From assembly GCA_029964075.1 (NCBI GenBank), contig CM057147.1:29471513-29535512 (forward strand): a stretch of 64,000 nucleotides of DNA. The letters are read 5' to 3'. This DNA is from Patiria pectinifera (taxonomy: Eukaryota > Echinodermata > Asteroidea > Valvatida > Asterinidae). The translations under genes were made by a program, and so were the position numbers. Under the pieces are notes generated by a model. That model saw only the letters and a program-made list of their open reading frames with translations, had not been told where the DNA came from and did no database searches. Of this stretch, positions 31,846-46,100 are shown one piece after another (within the stretch, counting starts at the first letter, position 1; each line of letters opens with the position of its first letter).

Positions 31846-32038
31846 AGGGAGGTTTCGCAAGCGAACGGATACGCTTACACTTACGTTTAGCTATCCGTAT
31901 CCGTTTTTTTACTTACGTGTAGCGAGCGAGATATGCGTGTCGTCTGCACGTTTAGCGGATAGTGAGCGGCGTATGACGTCATAATTGATGATGTACCCGT
32001 CGCACTAAACGTATCCGTTTGCATGCGAAACCTCTCTA
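31846..32038. mobile_element. Short MITE (~190 bp)
   Basis: Ends AGGGAGGTTTCGC and GCGAAACCTCTCT are inverted, with an inner pair AACGGATACG / CGTATCCGTT. AAT flanks it on both sides. It interrupts one copy of a direct repeat built around ACACCGGTAAACGGTGTTTG, whose other copy lies at ~32053-32100. Confidence 0.75.
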
Positions 32039-32668
32039 ATAATTCGTTGTTGACACCGGTAAACGGTGTTTGAATTTCAAATTAATTCGTTGTTGATACG
32101 TGTGCGGGTAGCGAACGCACTAGGCCTAGGCAAATGTATATGCAATTGTGTTAGTCGCTGGCTGTAATCACACCACATTTTGTTTGCAATAAATTTCCAG
32201 TTTTCCCGTCCGGGTGTCAGCATGGAGGAATAAGAATCCTCCGTAGTGCATGCCATTCCATGCAGTTTGTCGAACGGTACCGTGCGAAACACTAGATCGG
32301 ATTTCAGCCAAATTTACGGATAGAGCGCTGATCATGCACTGTACATACATTTTGTACGGCAAGAGACTTCTTTTCTCAAGAGATAAATTGCTACACGACT
32401 GCACAGAAAAACAATGGTGCCGTGCTGACACCTGATCGCGACAGTATAAGGCGACCGTGTGATGAGCCATATTCTCCGGCCGGCCCCAGCCCCTGGCGCG
32501 GCCGCCCCAGCCCGTGGCCCCTCCCACAGAACGGGGCCGCGGACGAGACCACACACCATTTTTCAAAGTGCATGCAAAAGAGCTATGTTTTGTTAATCTT
32601 CAAAGTTCATGTAATTCTTTGCACAATTTTTAAAAATCGGACAAGAAATAACAGAGATATGATAAATA

Positions 32669-33147
32669 CAGGGTGTCCCAAAAAAAAGTTCCACTCTCTT
32701 TTTTTCCAAAATTCAAGAAAACCAGAATGCACACATTTTCTTATCATGCATGGTTAGAATGCTATATGACTTGGTTGTTATCTACCCCAAAATTAGATCA
32801 TTCTATCAATCCACTGGGGACAGAAATGCTTAAATATGAACTCGCCTCCATTTGCCAACTGCGCTTCCATAATAGAAACCAAGTAGAATTTTTGACAAGC
32901 ACACTTGACAAAAATCGACATTTTAAAATTGGTGATTTCAGTCCCCAGCGCAGTTGGCAAATGGAGGCGAGTTCATACATTTTAAGCATTTCTGTCCCTA
33001 GTGGATTGACAGTATGATCCGATTTTTTGGTAGATAACAACCAAGACACATAGCATTCTTACCATGTATAATAAGAAAATGTATGCCTTCTGGTTTTCTT
33101 GAATTTTGGGACAAAAGAGAGTGGAGCATTTTTTGGGGTACACCCTG
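32669..33147. mobile_element. 479 bp foldback MITE, mariner-like ends
   Basis: Ends CAGGGTGTCCCAAAAAA and its complement are flanked by TA on both sides. Inverted repeats of ~205 bp (32669-32872, ~32945-33147) leave a ~75 bp centre. TA duplication suggests the Tc1/mariner group; no transposase is encoded. Confidence 0.85.
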
Positions 33148-33944
33148 TATAGGTGTTCAAGGTTGACATAGATTTGCAATTTGCTACCAGTAATTAAGAA
33201 CCAGCTGTTCACCAGAGGTGATATCCGAGACGCTAAAAGTAAAGACATATTAAGTAACCGTTCCAGTGGCTTAGTGACTAACTCAAGTTTTATGTAAGCT
33301 CAAGTAAAACTACCTGTACCGTGAACAAAAATATACATGTATATCATCTGCCTTCAGAGCGCCCCTTCAAAAAAAACAATGTTTGCATCCCCAGGTGCCC
33401 TCAGAAGTGTAACCCTAGTTACGTCACTGTGTAGTACACGATGTTATCGCTTACATATTCATGACTTCGTATGGCGTTTTTCAGGTCCTTGCATGCCCAG
33501 GTCATCGAAGAAAGAATAGCAATATTTGCTTCGAAAACAATCTTCTCTAAATGAACGTAACGACTAGATCGAGCAGACTTGAATGGTGCAATAAGTGGTG
33601 CGTTCAGATATTATTCGGGTGCTCATAGTCATATGTAAACCTTGAAAGGTCATTGCGAGTGGGCGCCCCATTTTAACGAAGCCCTGGGTCATGCCAGGAT
33701 TAGCTCTTTACAGGTCTGTGGAAAATTCAAATTCATGGTGATAATTAAGTAATTTGAAGGTAAAAAAAGCCTAAGCACAATCAAAACAATTGAGGAGTAG
33801 TTTGTAGATGTCAGCGGTAAGCCCATTACAACTGAAAAGAAATACATAACTATTGCCTCGGTTTCAGATTCAATGTGCAGTTAACCACGCTCGGTGTTTT
33901 TTTTTTCTTTGGCAAATATTATGGGATAGAAGCATTTGTCTGGG

Positions 33945-33951
33945 TATAAAA
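33945..33951 (+). promoter_or_regulatory. TATA box of the F-type lectin gene
   Basis: TATAAAA lies about 112 bp upstream of the signal-peptide ATG at 34063, leaving room for a short 5' untranslated region. Confidence 0.55.
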
Positions 33952-34062
33952 ACATCACACCTTCTGCCACTCCCTCAGTCTGGTGTGTGGTGTCACTAGC
34001 GTTCTCTAGGCTGGAGCGTGCTTGTTTTAACCGTTTTTTGCTTCCAAGTTTCTGAAATCAAG

Positions 34063-34143
34063 ATGAGATTGTTTCACTGGGTAGCTGCTGCTATCTTTGT
34101 GCTGGGATTAGCGGGGTTCCAGATCGCCCACGCCTTGAACGGG
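34063..34143 (+). CDS. F-lectin exon 1: signal peptide
   Basis: Encodes [19 protein letters not shown] and a short end with AHA, a good signal peptidase site. Donor GGG|gtaagag, phase 0. Confidence 0.75.
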
Positions 34144-37100
34144 GTAAGAGTTTTCCTCTATTAACTCCATAACGAATGGCATTTGAGAGAAAATTGGTAA
34201 GGACAAGGGCAAAGCCGGGTTTCATACCCTTAAACAGCAATTTACTTCTCTCAAAGAAAACGTATCTTTCTTTTTGCCATGTCAACAATGCGCTTATTAA
34301 ACATCGATTTTGATTTAAAAAAGAAGAATGAGATAACAGTGTCCAAAAACACGCCCGTAGTTGGATAATTGTATTAATTCTGACTCGCAAAAAAACGAAA
34401 TGCAAACGCTTTAAAACATGGAATCTGGAAAAAAAATTGTTATTTTTTAAGAAACAATTGAGCTTACCGCTCCAAGGTGGACCAAAAACAACCGACAGTC
34501 GCTACTGGTCATTCTCAACTGGACAGCTTCAGTTGGTGAGTGGTTGGACAGTCCTTACTTGATAGTTTAGAACATAATGTACACCTGGTGACCCAGTCAG
34601 TCGCTGGGTGGGTGCTAGGGTGGGTGGTGAGTTTGTTTCTTCGTTCGATAGGGGACGTTGAACAAAAGAGGGACAATATATAGGGGAGCCCGGATTACAG
34701 GCAAATACTTCGGTCGGTCTGTCAGTCCGTCAGTCAATCAGAAGAAAGTAGGCATCCCTTCGTGTTTATCATCATATGTATCATGAGGATTTCAATTTCC
34801 TTTACTTGAGACTTTTATTAAGTAATAAGTATATTATTTTGGTATACCGCCCAATCTATCAATTATTCAATTTATCAATTATTGCTCATATCAAAGTGTT
34901 GTACGTGTTTAAAAAGTACATAACTTGGAAAGTGGTATAATTCAACTTTAATATGCTACAGGGTACGCTTAATACTGGTGACAGCAGTTGGCATATTGTA
35001 ACATGAGTAGGCCTTCTTTAATTTATGAACATAAAACAGAAGTAAAGTATATTCTAGACGCTATCGATATCGAACGCTGTAATTGATACAGTAATATTGC
35101 TGCGTCATTGATACTCAAGAGGTAATATTTTTGTTGTAAATGACGCCCAAACCTGTTGACATAAAAACAACTAAAAACGAAACTAGATCTATGTCTGTTC
35201 AAGGAACAGAACATAATGCTTTTCTGCGTTATGTTTTTTATGAGTTTAGGTTTTGTTTTCGTCCATATGGAGTCAGGAAAATTATATGCAATGAATATAG
35301 TGAATGACTTATTTGGCTGTTCTCGTAGTTCTCCATCTTTAAGATGACTTCCCATGGCCCATGATGACGGCATCATTAACTGTCACTCCAATTTTTGTCT
35401 GTAACACCTCCCTGTGTATGTATAGGTACCAAGTTCAAACCCAATCAGACTTACAGTTTTCTAGATATAAACCTTTAAATACACACAGTTGAGGTGACGT
35501 CACATGGCCATTGATGACGTCATCATGACATAACTTGTCTAGGGCCAACTTAAACCTTGGGGTCTTTGTCTGTGCCGGTTTGAAGTCAATTTGATTGCAT
35601 TTTATGTCAAATTGTGCTAAGAGAAGGAAATGTACAAAGTTTAAAAAAAAATACAAAAATCAGGTGATGACGTCATCATGACAGATTTTGCAACATAACA
35701 ACAGTATCTATCCACCATTTAAGTTTCAAGACGATCGGGTTAACCCGTAATTATGTGCTTAAAAGAAAGCATGACGTCACACACTTGTCACATCGTCACC
35801 GTTTTCACGAAGGGGCGAATTTCATGAAAATCGTCTGTTTTTCGAAATTTGGTTTTTTTGGTGAAAATGAATAAAGATATCAATATCTACAACCTGGTGA
35901 GGCTATACCTTCTAAGAAATAATTAAAATCTTAATTAACCTAATTAACGAATGGGCGAATTTGCCAAAAGTGCCGTTTTGCGTTTTCACGAAGGGGCGAA
36001 TTTCCGCACTCTATGGTATTAATAAATTTTCAGTAAATAAATACATTGTAATATAATAGCGCGTATATCACGAAGGGGCAAATTCCATGCGCGTGCAATA
36101 AAACGTTTTCACGAAGGGGCAAATTTCAAGGCGCATGCGCAGTGGGGCAGAATCTGCGCGTACTGTACAAAAAATGCATTGACTCAGACCGCAGAAGAGC
36201 AAAATCTACGCGTAGTCACTTTTGCGTTTTCACAAAAGGGCGAATTTGCTAATTAGTCTTCTTTTTCGTTTTCACGAACAGCCACTTCTCTTAATTGATT
36301 AATTATGCAAAACTAATCACGTATTTTTCTTAAAGTTTGCTACATTTAGGAATATTAGAAGTTCTTCTTTCATCTGATACCTAAATCTTACATATTTTAT
36401 GCATCTTTAAGTTTCAAATTGTCAAATGAAAAAAAGGACCAACTTTAAACGCGATTATCTCGAATGTTTGTTCAGACAGTGAAATACTAAATTCGCCTCT
36501 TCGTGAAAACGATGACGACATTTCTGTGCAAATATGTAAGACCTAACATACCTATTACAAAAAGAATTTTAAATTTAGCTTGTTCTGGTGATGAGATATG
36601 GCTTAAAGGTCTAAAATTCAAAAATCCATATAAAATCACACGATGACGTCAACATGACGTCATTTCAATTTTTACCTGCAAAACATCCCGGTCTACCTAC
36701 ATACCAAGTTTGAACACAATCCAACTTACAGTTCTCTAGATATAGGATTTTAAAGTGTGCAACTTTAAGATGACGTCACGTTACCCATGATGAGGTCATC
36801 ATGACGTCACTCTTCGGGACACGAGTTCACTATGGGGTCTTTACCTAGGTTTTATAGGAAAACGACTTTGTTTTATGTTTAAAGTGATGAGCTGAACACA
36901 ACATTTACAAAGTCTATCAGATTTGGGGGAGAAAACAATTAAAAAAAAAATAACAAAAATTAACTAAAACAAAGGCTTCTCCGCATTTAAGCGGAAGAGC
37001 TAATAAATAACTTGCGATGACGAATACGAGAAGGCTTTCGCCGTATCAGTTTAAAATTAGCCATATGTCTATTGGGACATTAACTTAAAATGTTGAGTTT

Positions 37101-40100
37101 GTGTTTCATCAGTTTGCCTAAAATTGTAAGACTATATCAGTGGGCCTATTGACTATTTCCAGATGGCTGGCAGTTACTTGGTGCCCCTTTTGCACGCACA
37201 TTTTCAGCAGGCAACATATCAGTTTACGTAAATTTGTAGAGAGACCATCTGCCAACCTGGGCAGTATAAGTGCTCAAGGCATTTTTATATTACAAAGGGT
37301 CGGGTTTTTCCTTGTTCATTAATTTTCAGGAGGAGGAGTTGCAATTCCTGGTTGATCGTGCCCTGGTGGAAATAACCGAGGATAAGAAGTCCGAAGGTAC
37401 GCGCACATATCAAATCAAGAAACAAGGATTTCTATATACATGTGTTGACGACCATTATGTCCGTTTGGTCGATTACGTCCGACAACAGATTTTGATGAGC
37501 GACGACCCAATGTGTCCGACGGCCGATTATGTCCGACCCATTATGTCCGACGGCGATTATGTCCGACCCATTATGTCCAACGTCCGATTATGTCCGACCC
37601 ATTGTGTCCAACCGCCGATTATGTCCGACCCATTGTGTCCGACGTCCGATTATGTCCGACCCATTGTGTCCGATGTCCGATTATGTCCGACCCATTGTAT
37701 CCGACGGCCGATTAAGTCCGACCCATTATGTCCGACGGCCGATTATGTCCGACCCATTATGTCCGACGGCGACTATGTCCGATCCATTGTGTCCGACGGT
37801 CGATTATGTCCGACCCATTATGTCCGACTGCCGATTATGTCCGACCCATTGTGTTCGACGGCCGATCGAGGATTTTGTTCAATTTGCATGTAGGTCTACA
37901 TTGCTGATAATGTGGAAGGCAAATCATATCTTTACCACTTAGTGTGATAAAGCGGCCGTATTTAGAATCATTCACTCATAAAAGTAAGATTGGATTTGAA
38001 CAGAATTGGATACAAGAGAGGCTGATTTTTCCTAACCAATTTTGGACGGTTACCTCTAAAAGTTTGTTGTCATATTATTTTGGCGTCCTATGAAATCTGA
38101 TTTATTTTATCCTCTAATTTAATTACTCTCATTACTCTCACAGGTGACTTTTTAATGTCCTAATTATGGTTTGCCCTTTATGAAGGAATCTCTTCATAGA
38201 GTGCAATTTCTACACTTATCGGAATCAGGACTCTGCAAATGGTTATAAAGGGCGGTGAGTAAAAGTGAAAAAAATGAATTCCAGTGAAGCACCGCTCGAA
38301 AGAGGGCGCTTTGTTTCGTTTAAACGGAGGGGCACAATTTTCAAAATGCGAGGCCTAAAATTCGAGATCTTTGGAAGATAAGTGTATAATAAAAAAAAAA
38401 AAGTCACGTATTGTAAGGTTGTGTGTTTACATTTTTTTTTAAATGGATGTGACCTTATATCAGGAGTGTGGTTTCGTTTTGGAATAGACATAGATGAAGA
38501 GATAACTATAGTGGCGAAAATGTGTAGGTAGACGTTGACCTTTGGGCTAATTGTGCCCTTCTGGTAGCCAATTCGGGGCAACGTTATGACCCAAAACTAA
38601 CCAACACAGTCCCACTAAAAATATTAAAGCCACTGACGACTTTGGGTATTCTGAATATTGATAACAGTAGTAACTGTATTTTGAATATTGATAGCAGTAA
38701 TAATTCAACGCAATCGACACAATTTTAATTAAATCGGCTTTTTAATCTTTGCCAGTAATTTTCAAGAGTAAATATACAAATCATCCACTATCAATATCAT
38801 TATCAACATCGCCATCGCTGTATAATATACCGGTTTGATATTTTTACACACAATATAAATCAAGCGATTAACAAAAGGTATACGGTTTAACAGAAAAACC
38901 GATACAAATGTTCCGTTGACGCTGGCAGAGGAAAATCAAAGAAAAAACTATGAATTTGACAATAACAACCACAACAGCATTACTTATTTCTTTAGATACT
39001 TCTTACTGTTAAATCAAATTCAATGCAAATCATAACTGTGGTTTTATGTATGACCCATCTCCTTTCACTGATATTAGTTTCATTAATGAACAATACTTAA
39101 TAAACCAGATTGCCCCACAGTACCTAGAAATTGTTGTATAGACGGTTACAAGAAATAGTGATAACAAGGGCGATGATGCTGTTGATGACGATGAAGTAAA
39201 CAAAGAATCTCGCCAACTACAGTAAGTATTAAACAAAATATTTTAACTAAATAATAAGTTTTAACTACACAACAAGAACTACATCATAATTATGTAAATA
39301 ACAACAAGAACTACATCATAATTATGTAAATAACAAGAGTTTGAAGTATTAAAATGAAACTTAAAAACTTGAAAACACTTTAATATTAAGATGGGAACAG
39401 TGATGGAATTGTTTATTTGATGACAAAAGCAGCGAATCTAGCACACAGTCAGCGTTTGTCTTGAGAAATATATTTGGCTACAGGGCCATTGCAGATTTGT
39501 CCTTTAAAAAATATATAGGTATAATAACAAGCAATGTCAGCCATTTTGAAAAGTTACAAATTACAAATCTGCGATGGCCCGAAAGCGAAATATCTGCAGT
39601 TACAATCCAAAGACAATTTAATAATGTCAGCACACAACCGAATGAATCCGGCGTAATCGACCACGTACATACAATAAGCTCGGACGTATCCCGTCGTCGG
39701 ACACAAAGGGTAGGACATAATCGGCCGTCGGACATAATGGGTCGGGAATAATCGGCCGTCGGACAATGGGTCCTGATTCCGATAAGTGTTGCAATTGCAC
39801 TCAGTGAGGAAATTGCACTCTATGAAGAGATTCCTTCATAGAGTGCACAACATAATTAAGACATTAAAAGTCACTGGAGAGTAACTAGAGCGTAAAATAG
39901 AGGATGAAATAAATCAGATTTTATAGGACTCCAAAAATATTATGACAACAAACTTTCAGATTTTACCTTACAAAATTGCTTAAGGAAAATCGGCTTCCTG
40001 GTATCCAATTCTGTTCAAATCCAATCTTACTTTTATAAGTGAATGTTTCTAAATACGGCCGAATTGTCACACTAAGTGGTAAAGATAAAATTTGCCTGCC

Positions 40101-43100
40101 ACATTATCAGCAATGTAGACCTACATGCAAATTGAACACAATCCTCGATGGGCCGTCGGACACAATGGGTCGGACATAAACGGCCGTCGGACATAATCGG
40201 CAGTCTGACATAATAAGTCAGACATAATCGGTCGTCGGACACAATGGGTCGGACATAGTCGCCGTCAGACATAATGGGTCGGACATAATGGGCCGTCATG
40301 GGGTGCGACAAGGTTTTATGGGGGGGGGGGGACTAGAAAATAATTTCAAAAAAAGGGTTAGTAGACTTAGTTTCTGAATATTTTGTGTAAAGATTTCTCA
40401 TCCAGCTTGACTAATTCAACATTCTTGTTTGTCAGATTGAAAGCTTGTGACCATATCTATAAGTATAATAGAGCCAGCTGCAGTAGGGTGTTTTTGTTGG
40501 ATTTTAATTGTTGGATTCTTACTTGTCTTCCAAACAGTTTCCCAAGTGTTCAGTATCGTTGGTAAGCCGGCTTTACAAAGCACATCCCATAGCAGTGGAA
40601 AGTTTCCAGCATCAAACGCAGTGGACGGCAGTCTGTCATCAGATGTCGCGTATTGTTCGCACACGGGTAAGATAATCAACTTCGTTAGTGGGAACAGTTG
40701 GGATGGGGCCGGCTGGACACTGCGAATGGGACTGGAAAACATCTGACCACGGGTGGCGCTATTCATGTATTAGGCGTTACTCCTTCCCTTCAAGTAACGC
40801 TAATTGTTTTCCTGCTTGACTTATTTTGGGCTAACTTACTAATTAACGTTTGTGTGAGTTTTGAAGTTACCAAACCCCAAATCATGTCGAAACATATCTC
40901 AAGGTGGCCTACGCAATCACATCTGTTAAGAAAATAGAAGTACATTCATTGTTGATTTTGTGCAGGACTCAAGTTTGTCTACTGAAAAAAAGTTAAGTCA
41001 CGTTCCATATTGCGCATGCGTGGAACATGTAACTTGACATGATTAAATTTCCAAATGATTTGAGATGTATTGATAAGGTCTAGATCGGATCTCGTTTGGT
41101 TTCCTTTCTTTACATTTTGTTTTACTAATGTTTGTTGCTTAGTTGGTGATAGTTCGAATCCATGGTGGAGAGTCGATCTTGGAGAAGACCACTGCATCAG
41201 CAAAGTCCGAATTCTGAACCGTGGAGACTGCTGCAGTAAGTATAACGTACGAGAGTCCAAAACTAATAGAAGGCTATAGTTATGAAAACATCAGGGAATA
41301 TTGCATCAAAAAGACCAACTGATTGTTTGCATTTCCATGTGCAGGCGAACGTCTGGAAGGCGCTGTTGTGCGTGCTGGTGAAAGCCCCCATGTCACCATC
41401 AACCCGACTTGTGGTTCACCTGTCACCGCTGCCCAAGCCCAACCACGTGGTGGTATCATCGAGTTTGATTGCTCTCCGGCGTTGAGGGCGCGATACGTCA
41501 GCGTAAATATCCCTGGTACAGGCACCTTGCAACTTTGTGAGGTGACGGTAGAGGAATTCCCCTTTGATCAATGCGTGGGTAAGTTTCAAGATTAAAAGTC
41601 TCAACATCTTGTTTTTAAGACTGGAAAGGTATCAAGAGTGTAACTTTAATTCCTGGTTGATCGTGCCCTAATGGAAATAACCGAGGATAAGAACTCCGCA
41701 GGTACACACATTGTATCCAATCAAGAAACAAGGAATTCTATATACATGACAAAAAATTGCAATTTGTTAACGATAAAATTTGGATTCAATGACGCTATAC
41801 TTTGGAACCCAGGATGTTTCCAACATACTGATTACCTATGGTTGTTTACTTGTGGTGGGGCAAAATATAAAAAAATGTCAAAGAGATGTGAGTTGTCTTA
41901 GTTTCTGAAGATGTTGTGTACAGTTTTCTCATCCAGCTTGACTAATTCAACATTCTTGTTTGTCAGATTGAAAGCTTGTGACCATAACTATAAGTATAAA
42001 AAAGCCAGCTGCAGTAGGATGTTTTTATTGGAGAATTTTAATTGTTGGATTCTTACTTGTCTTCCAGTTTCCGAAGCGTTGAGTATCGTTGGTAAGCCGG
42101 CTTTACAAAGCACATCCCATAGCAGTGGAAAGTTTCCATAACTATAAGTATAAACAAGCCAGCTGCAGTAGGGTGTTTTTATTGGAGAATTTTAATTGTT
42201 GGATTCTTACTTGTCTTCCAAACAGTTTCCGAAGCGTTGAGTATCGTTGGTAAGCCGGCTTTACAAAGCACATCCCATAGCAGTGGAAAGTTTCCAGCAT
42301 CAAACGCAGTGGACGGCAGTCTGTCATCAGATGTCGCGTATTGTTCGCACACGGGTAAGATAATCAACTTCGTTAGTGGGAAAAGTTTGGGTGGGGCCAG
42401 GCTGGACACTGCGAATGGGACTAGAAAACGTCTGACCAGGGGTGGCGCTTTTCGTGTATTGGGCGTTACCCCTCCCCATCCAGTAACGCTAATTGTTTTC
42501 CTGCTTGACTTATTTTGGCCTAACTTACTAATTAACGTTTGTGTGAGTTTTGAAGTTACGTAATCCCAAATCAGGTCGAAACATATCTCGAGGTGGCCTA
42601 CGCCATCACATCTGTTAGGAAAAAATAAGTACAATACATTGTCGATTTTGTGCAGGACTCAAGTTTTTCTACTGATAAAGTAAAGTCACGTTCCATTTTG
42701 CGCATGGGTGAAAAATATCACGTGACATATTTAAATTTACAAATGATTTGAGATGTATTGATAAGGTCTAGATCGAATCTCGTTTGGTTTCCTTTCTTTA
42801 AATTTTGTTTTACTAATGTTTTGCTTAGTTGGTGATAGTTCGAATCCATGGTGGAGAGTCGATCTTGGAGAAGACCACTGCATCAGCAAAGTCCGAATTC
42901 TGAACCGTGGAGACTGCTGCAGTAAGTATAACGTACGAGAGTCCAAAAATAATAGAAGGCTATAGTTATGAAAACATCAGGGAATATTGCATCAAAATGG
43001 CCAACTGATTTTTTGAGTTTCCATGTGCAGGCGAACGTCTGGAAGGCGCTGTTGTGCGTGCTGGTGACAGCCCCCATGTCACCATCAACCCGACTTGTGG

Positions 43101-46100
43101 TTCACCTGTCACCGCTGCCCAAGCCCAACCACGTGGTGGTATCATCGAGTTTGATTGCTCTCCGGCGTTGAGGGTGCGATACGTCAGCGTAAATATCCAT
43201 GGTACGGGCACCTTGCAACTTTGTGAGGTGACGGTAGAGGAATTCCCCTTTGATCAATGCGAGGGTAAGTTTCAAGATTAAAAGTCTCAACATCTTGTTT
43301 TTAAGATTGGAAAGGTAGCAAGCGTGTAACTTTAATTCTTGGTTGATCGTGCCCTGATGGAAATGACCGAGGATAAGAACTCCGAACTCCACCTTATGAA
43401 AACATTCCATTTTATGAAACTCCGAAGGTACGCACATTATATCCAATCAAGAAACAAGGAATTCTATATACATGACAAAATTGCCATAGTTTTAAGATAA
43501 CGTTTGGATTTCAATGACGCTATTTTTTTAGAGCACGTTATGCTCTCAACATAATTATTACATATGGTTGCTTAGTTGTTGTGGGGCAAACTCGAGAATA
43601 ATTTCAAAAAGATGTTAATAGACACTTAGTTTCTGTAGATGTTGTGTAAATATTTCTCATCCAGCTTGACTAATTCAACATTCTTGTTTCTCAGATAAAA
43701 AGCTGGTGACCATAACTAAAAGTATAATAAAGCCAGCTGCAGTAGGCTGATTTTGCTGGAGAATTTTAATTGTTTTTGACTCCGAAGGTACACACATTAT
43801 ATCCAATCAAGAAACAAGGAATTATATATACATGACAACAAATTGCAATTTGTTAACGATGAAATTTGGATTCAATGACGCTATACTTTGGAGCCCAGGA
43901 TGTTCGCAACATACTGATCACCTAACGTGTCTTCCAAACAGTTTCCCAAGCGTTCAGTATCGTTGGTAAGCCGGCTTTACAAAGCACATCCCATAGCAGT
44001 GGAAAGTTTCCAGCATCAAACGCAGTGGACGGCAGTCTGTCATCACATGTCGCGTATTGTTCGCATACGGGTAAGATAATCAACTCCGTTAGTCGGAAAA
44101 GTTGGGGTGGGGCCAGGCTGGTCACTGCGAATGGGACTAGAAAACGTCTGACCACGGGTGGCGCTATTCATGTATTGGGCGTTACCCCTTCCCCTCCAGT
44201 AACGCTAATTGTTTTCCTGCTTGACTTATTTTGGGCTAACTTACTAATTAACGTTTGTGTGAGTTTTGAAGTTACCAAACCCCAAATCATGTCGAAACAT
44301 ATCTCGAGGTGGCCTACGCAATCACATCTGTTAGGAAAATAGAAGTACATTCATTGTTGATTTTGTGCAGGACTCAAGATTGTCTACTGAAAAAGTAAAG
44401 TCACGTTGCATATTGCACATGCGTGAAACATATCACGTGACATAATTACATTTACAAATGATTTGAGATGTATTTATTAGGTCTAGATCGAATCTCGTTT
44501 GGTTTCCTTTCTTTAGATTTTTTTTTTAATAATGTTTGTTGCTTAGTTGGTGATAGTTCGAATCCATGGTGGAGAGTCGATCTTGGAGAAGACCACTGCA
44601 TCAGCAAAGTCCGAATTCTGAACCGTGGAGACTGCTGCAGTAAGTATAACAGAATCGAAAAAATAATAGAAGGCTATAGTTATGAAAACATCAGGGAATA
44701 TTGCAACAAAATGGCCAACTGATTGTTTGAATTTCCATGTGCAGGCGAACGTCTGGAAGGCGCTGTTGTGCGTGCTGGTGACAGCCCCCATGTCACCATC
44801 AACCCGACTTGTGGTTCACCTGTCACCGCTGCGCAAGCCCAACCACGAGGTGGTATCATCGAGTTTGATTGCTCTCCGGCGTTGAGGGCGCGATACGTCA
44901 GCGTAAATATCCATGGTACAGGCACCTTGCAACTTTGTGAGGTGACGGTGGAGGAATTCCCCTTTGATCAATGCGAGGGTAAGTTTCTTGTTAAAAGTCT
45001 CAACATCTTGTTTTTAAGATTGGAAAGGTAGCAAGCGTGTTACTTTAATTCTTGGTTGATCCTGCCCTGATGGAAGTTACCGAGGATAAGAACTCCGAAC
45101 TCCACCTCATGCAAACATTCCATTTTATGAAACTCCGAAAGTACGCACATATATATCCAATCAAGAAACAAGGAATTCCATATACATGACAAAATTGCCA
45201 TAGTTTTAAGATAACGTTTGGATTTCAATGACGCTATTTTTTTGGAGCCCGGTATGCTCTCAGCATAATGATTACCTATGGTTGGCTTACTTATTGTGGG
45301 GCAAACTCGAAAATAATTTCAAAAAGATGTTAGAAGACTTAATTAGTTTCTGAAGATGTTGAGTAAATATTTCTCATCCAGCTTGGCTAATTCAACATTC
45401 TTGTTTGTCAGATAAAAGGCTTTGACCATAACTAAAAGTATAATAAAGCCAGCTGCAGTAGGGTGATTTTGTTGGAGAATTTTAATTGTTTTTGACTCCG
45501 AAGGTACACACATTATATCCAATCAAGAAACAAGGAATTATATATACATGACAACAAATTGCAATTTGTTAACGATAAAAATTGGATTCAATGACGCTAT
45601 ACTTTGGAGCCCAGGATGTTGTCAACATAATGATCACCTAACTTGTCTTCCAAACAGTTTCCCAAGCGTTCAGTATCGTTGGTAAGCCGGCTTTACAAAG
45701 CACATCCCATAGCAGTGGAAAGTTTCCAGCATCAAACGCAGTGGACGGCAGTCTGTCATCAGATGTCGCGTATTGTTCGCACACGGGTAAGATAATCAAC
45801 TCCGTTAGTTGGAAAAGTTGGGGTGGGGCCAGGCTGGACACTGCGAATGGGACTAGAAAACATCTGACCAGGGGTGGCGCTATTCATGTATTAGGCATTA
45901 CCCCTCCCCCTCCAGTAACGCTAATTGTTTTCCTGCTTGACTTATTTTGGGCTAACTTACTAAGTAACGTTTGTGTGAGTTTTGAAGTTACCAAACCGGA
46001 AATCAGGTCGAAACATATCTCGAGGTGGCCTACGCAATCACATCTGTTAGGAAAATAGAAGTACATTCATTGTTGATTTTGTGCAGGACTCAAGTTTGTC

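Noticed and set aside
37519..37868. CRISPR-like array of ~31 bp units
   Set aside because: Units are contiguous without unique spacers, the context is an animal intron, and the inverted copy shows it is a transposon arm.
37270..37942. Open frames with repeating SDPLCPT/DYVRPI peptides
   Set aside because: They follow from the 31 bp tandem repeat being open in several frames; the same repeat occurs inverted elsewhere in the foldback element.
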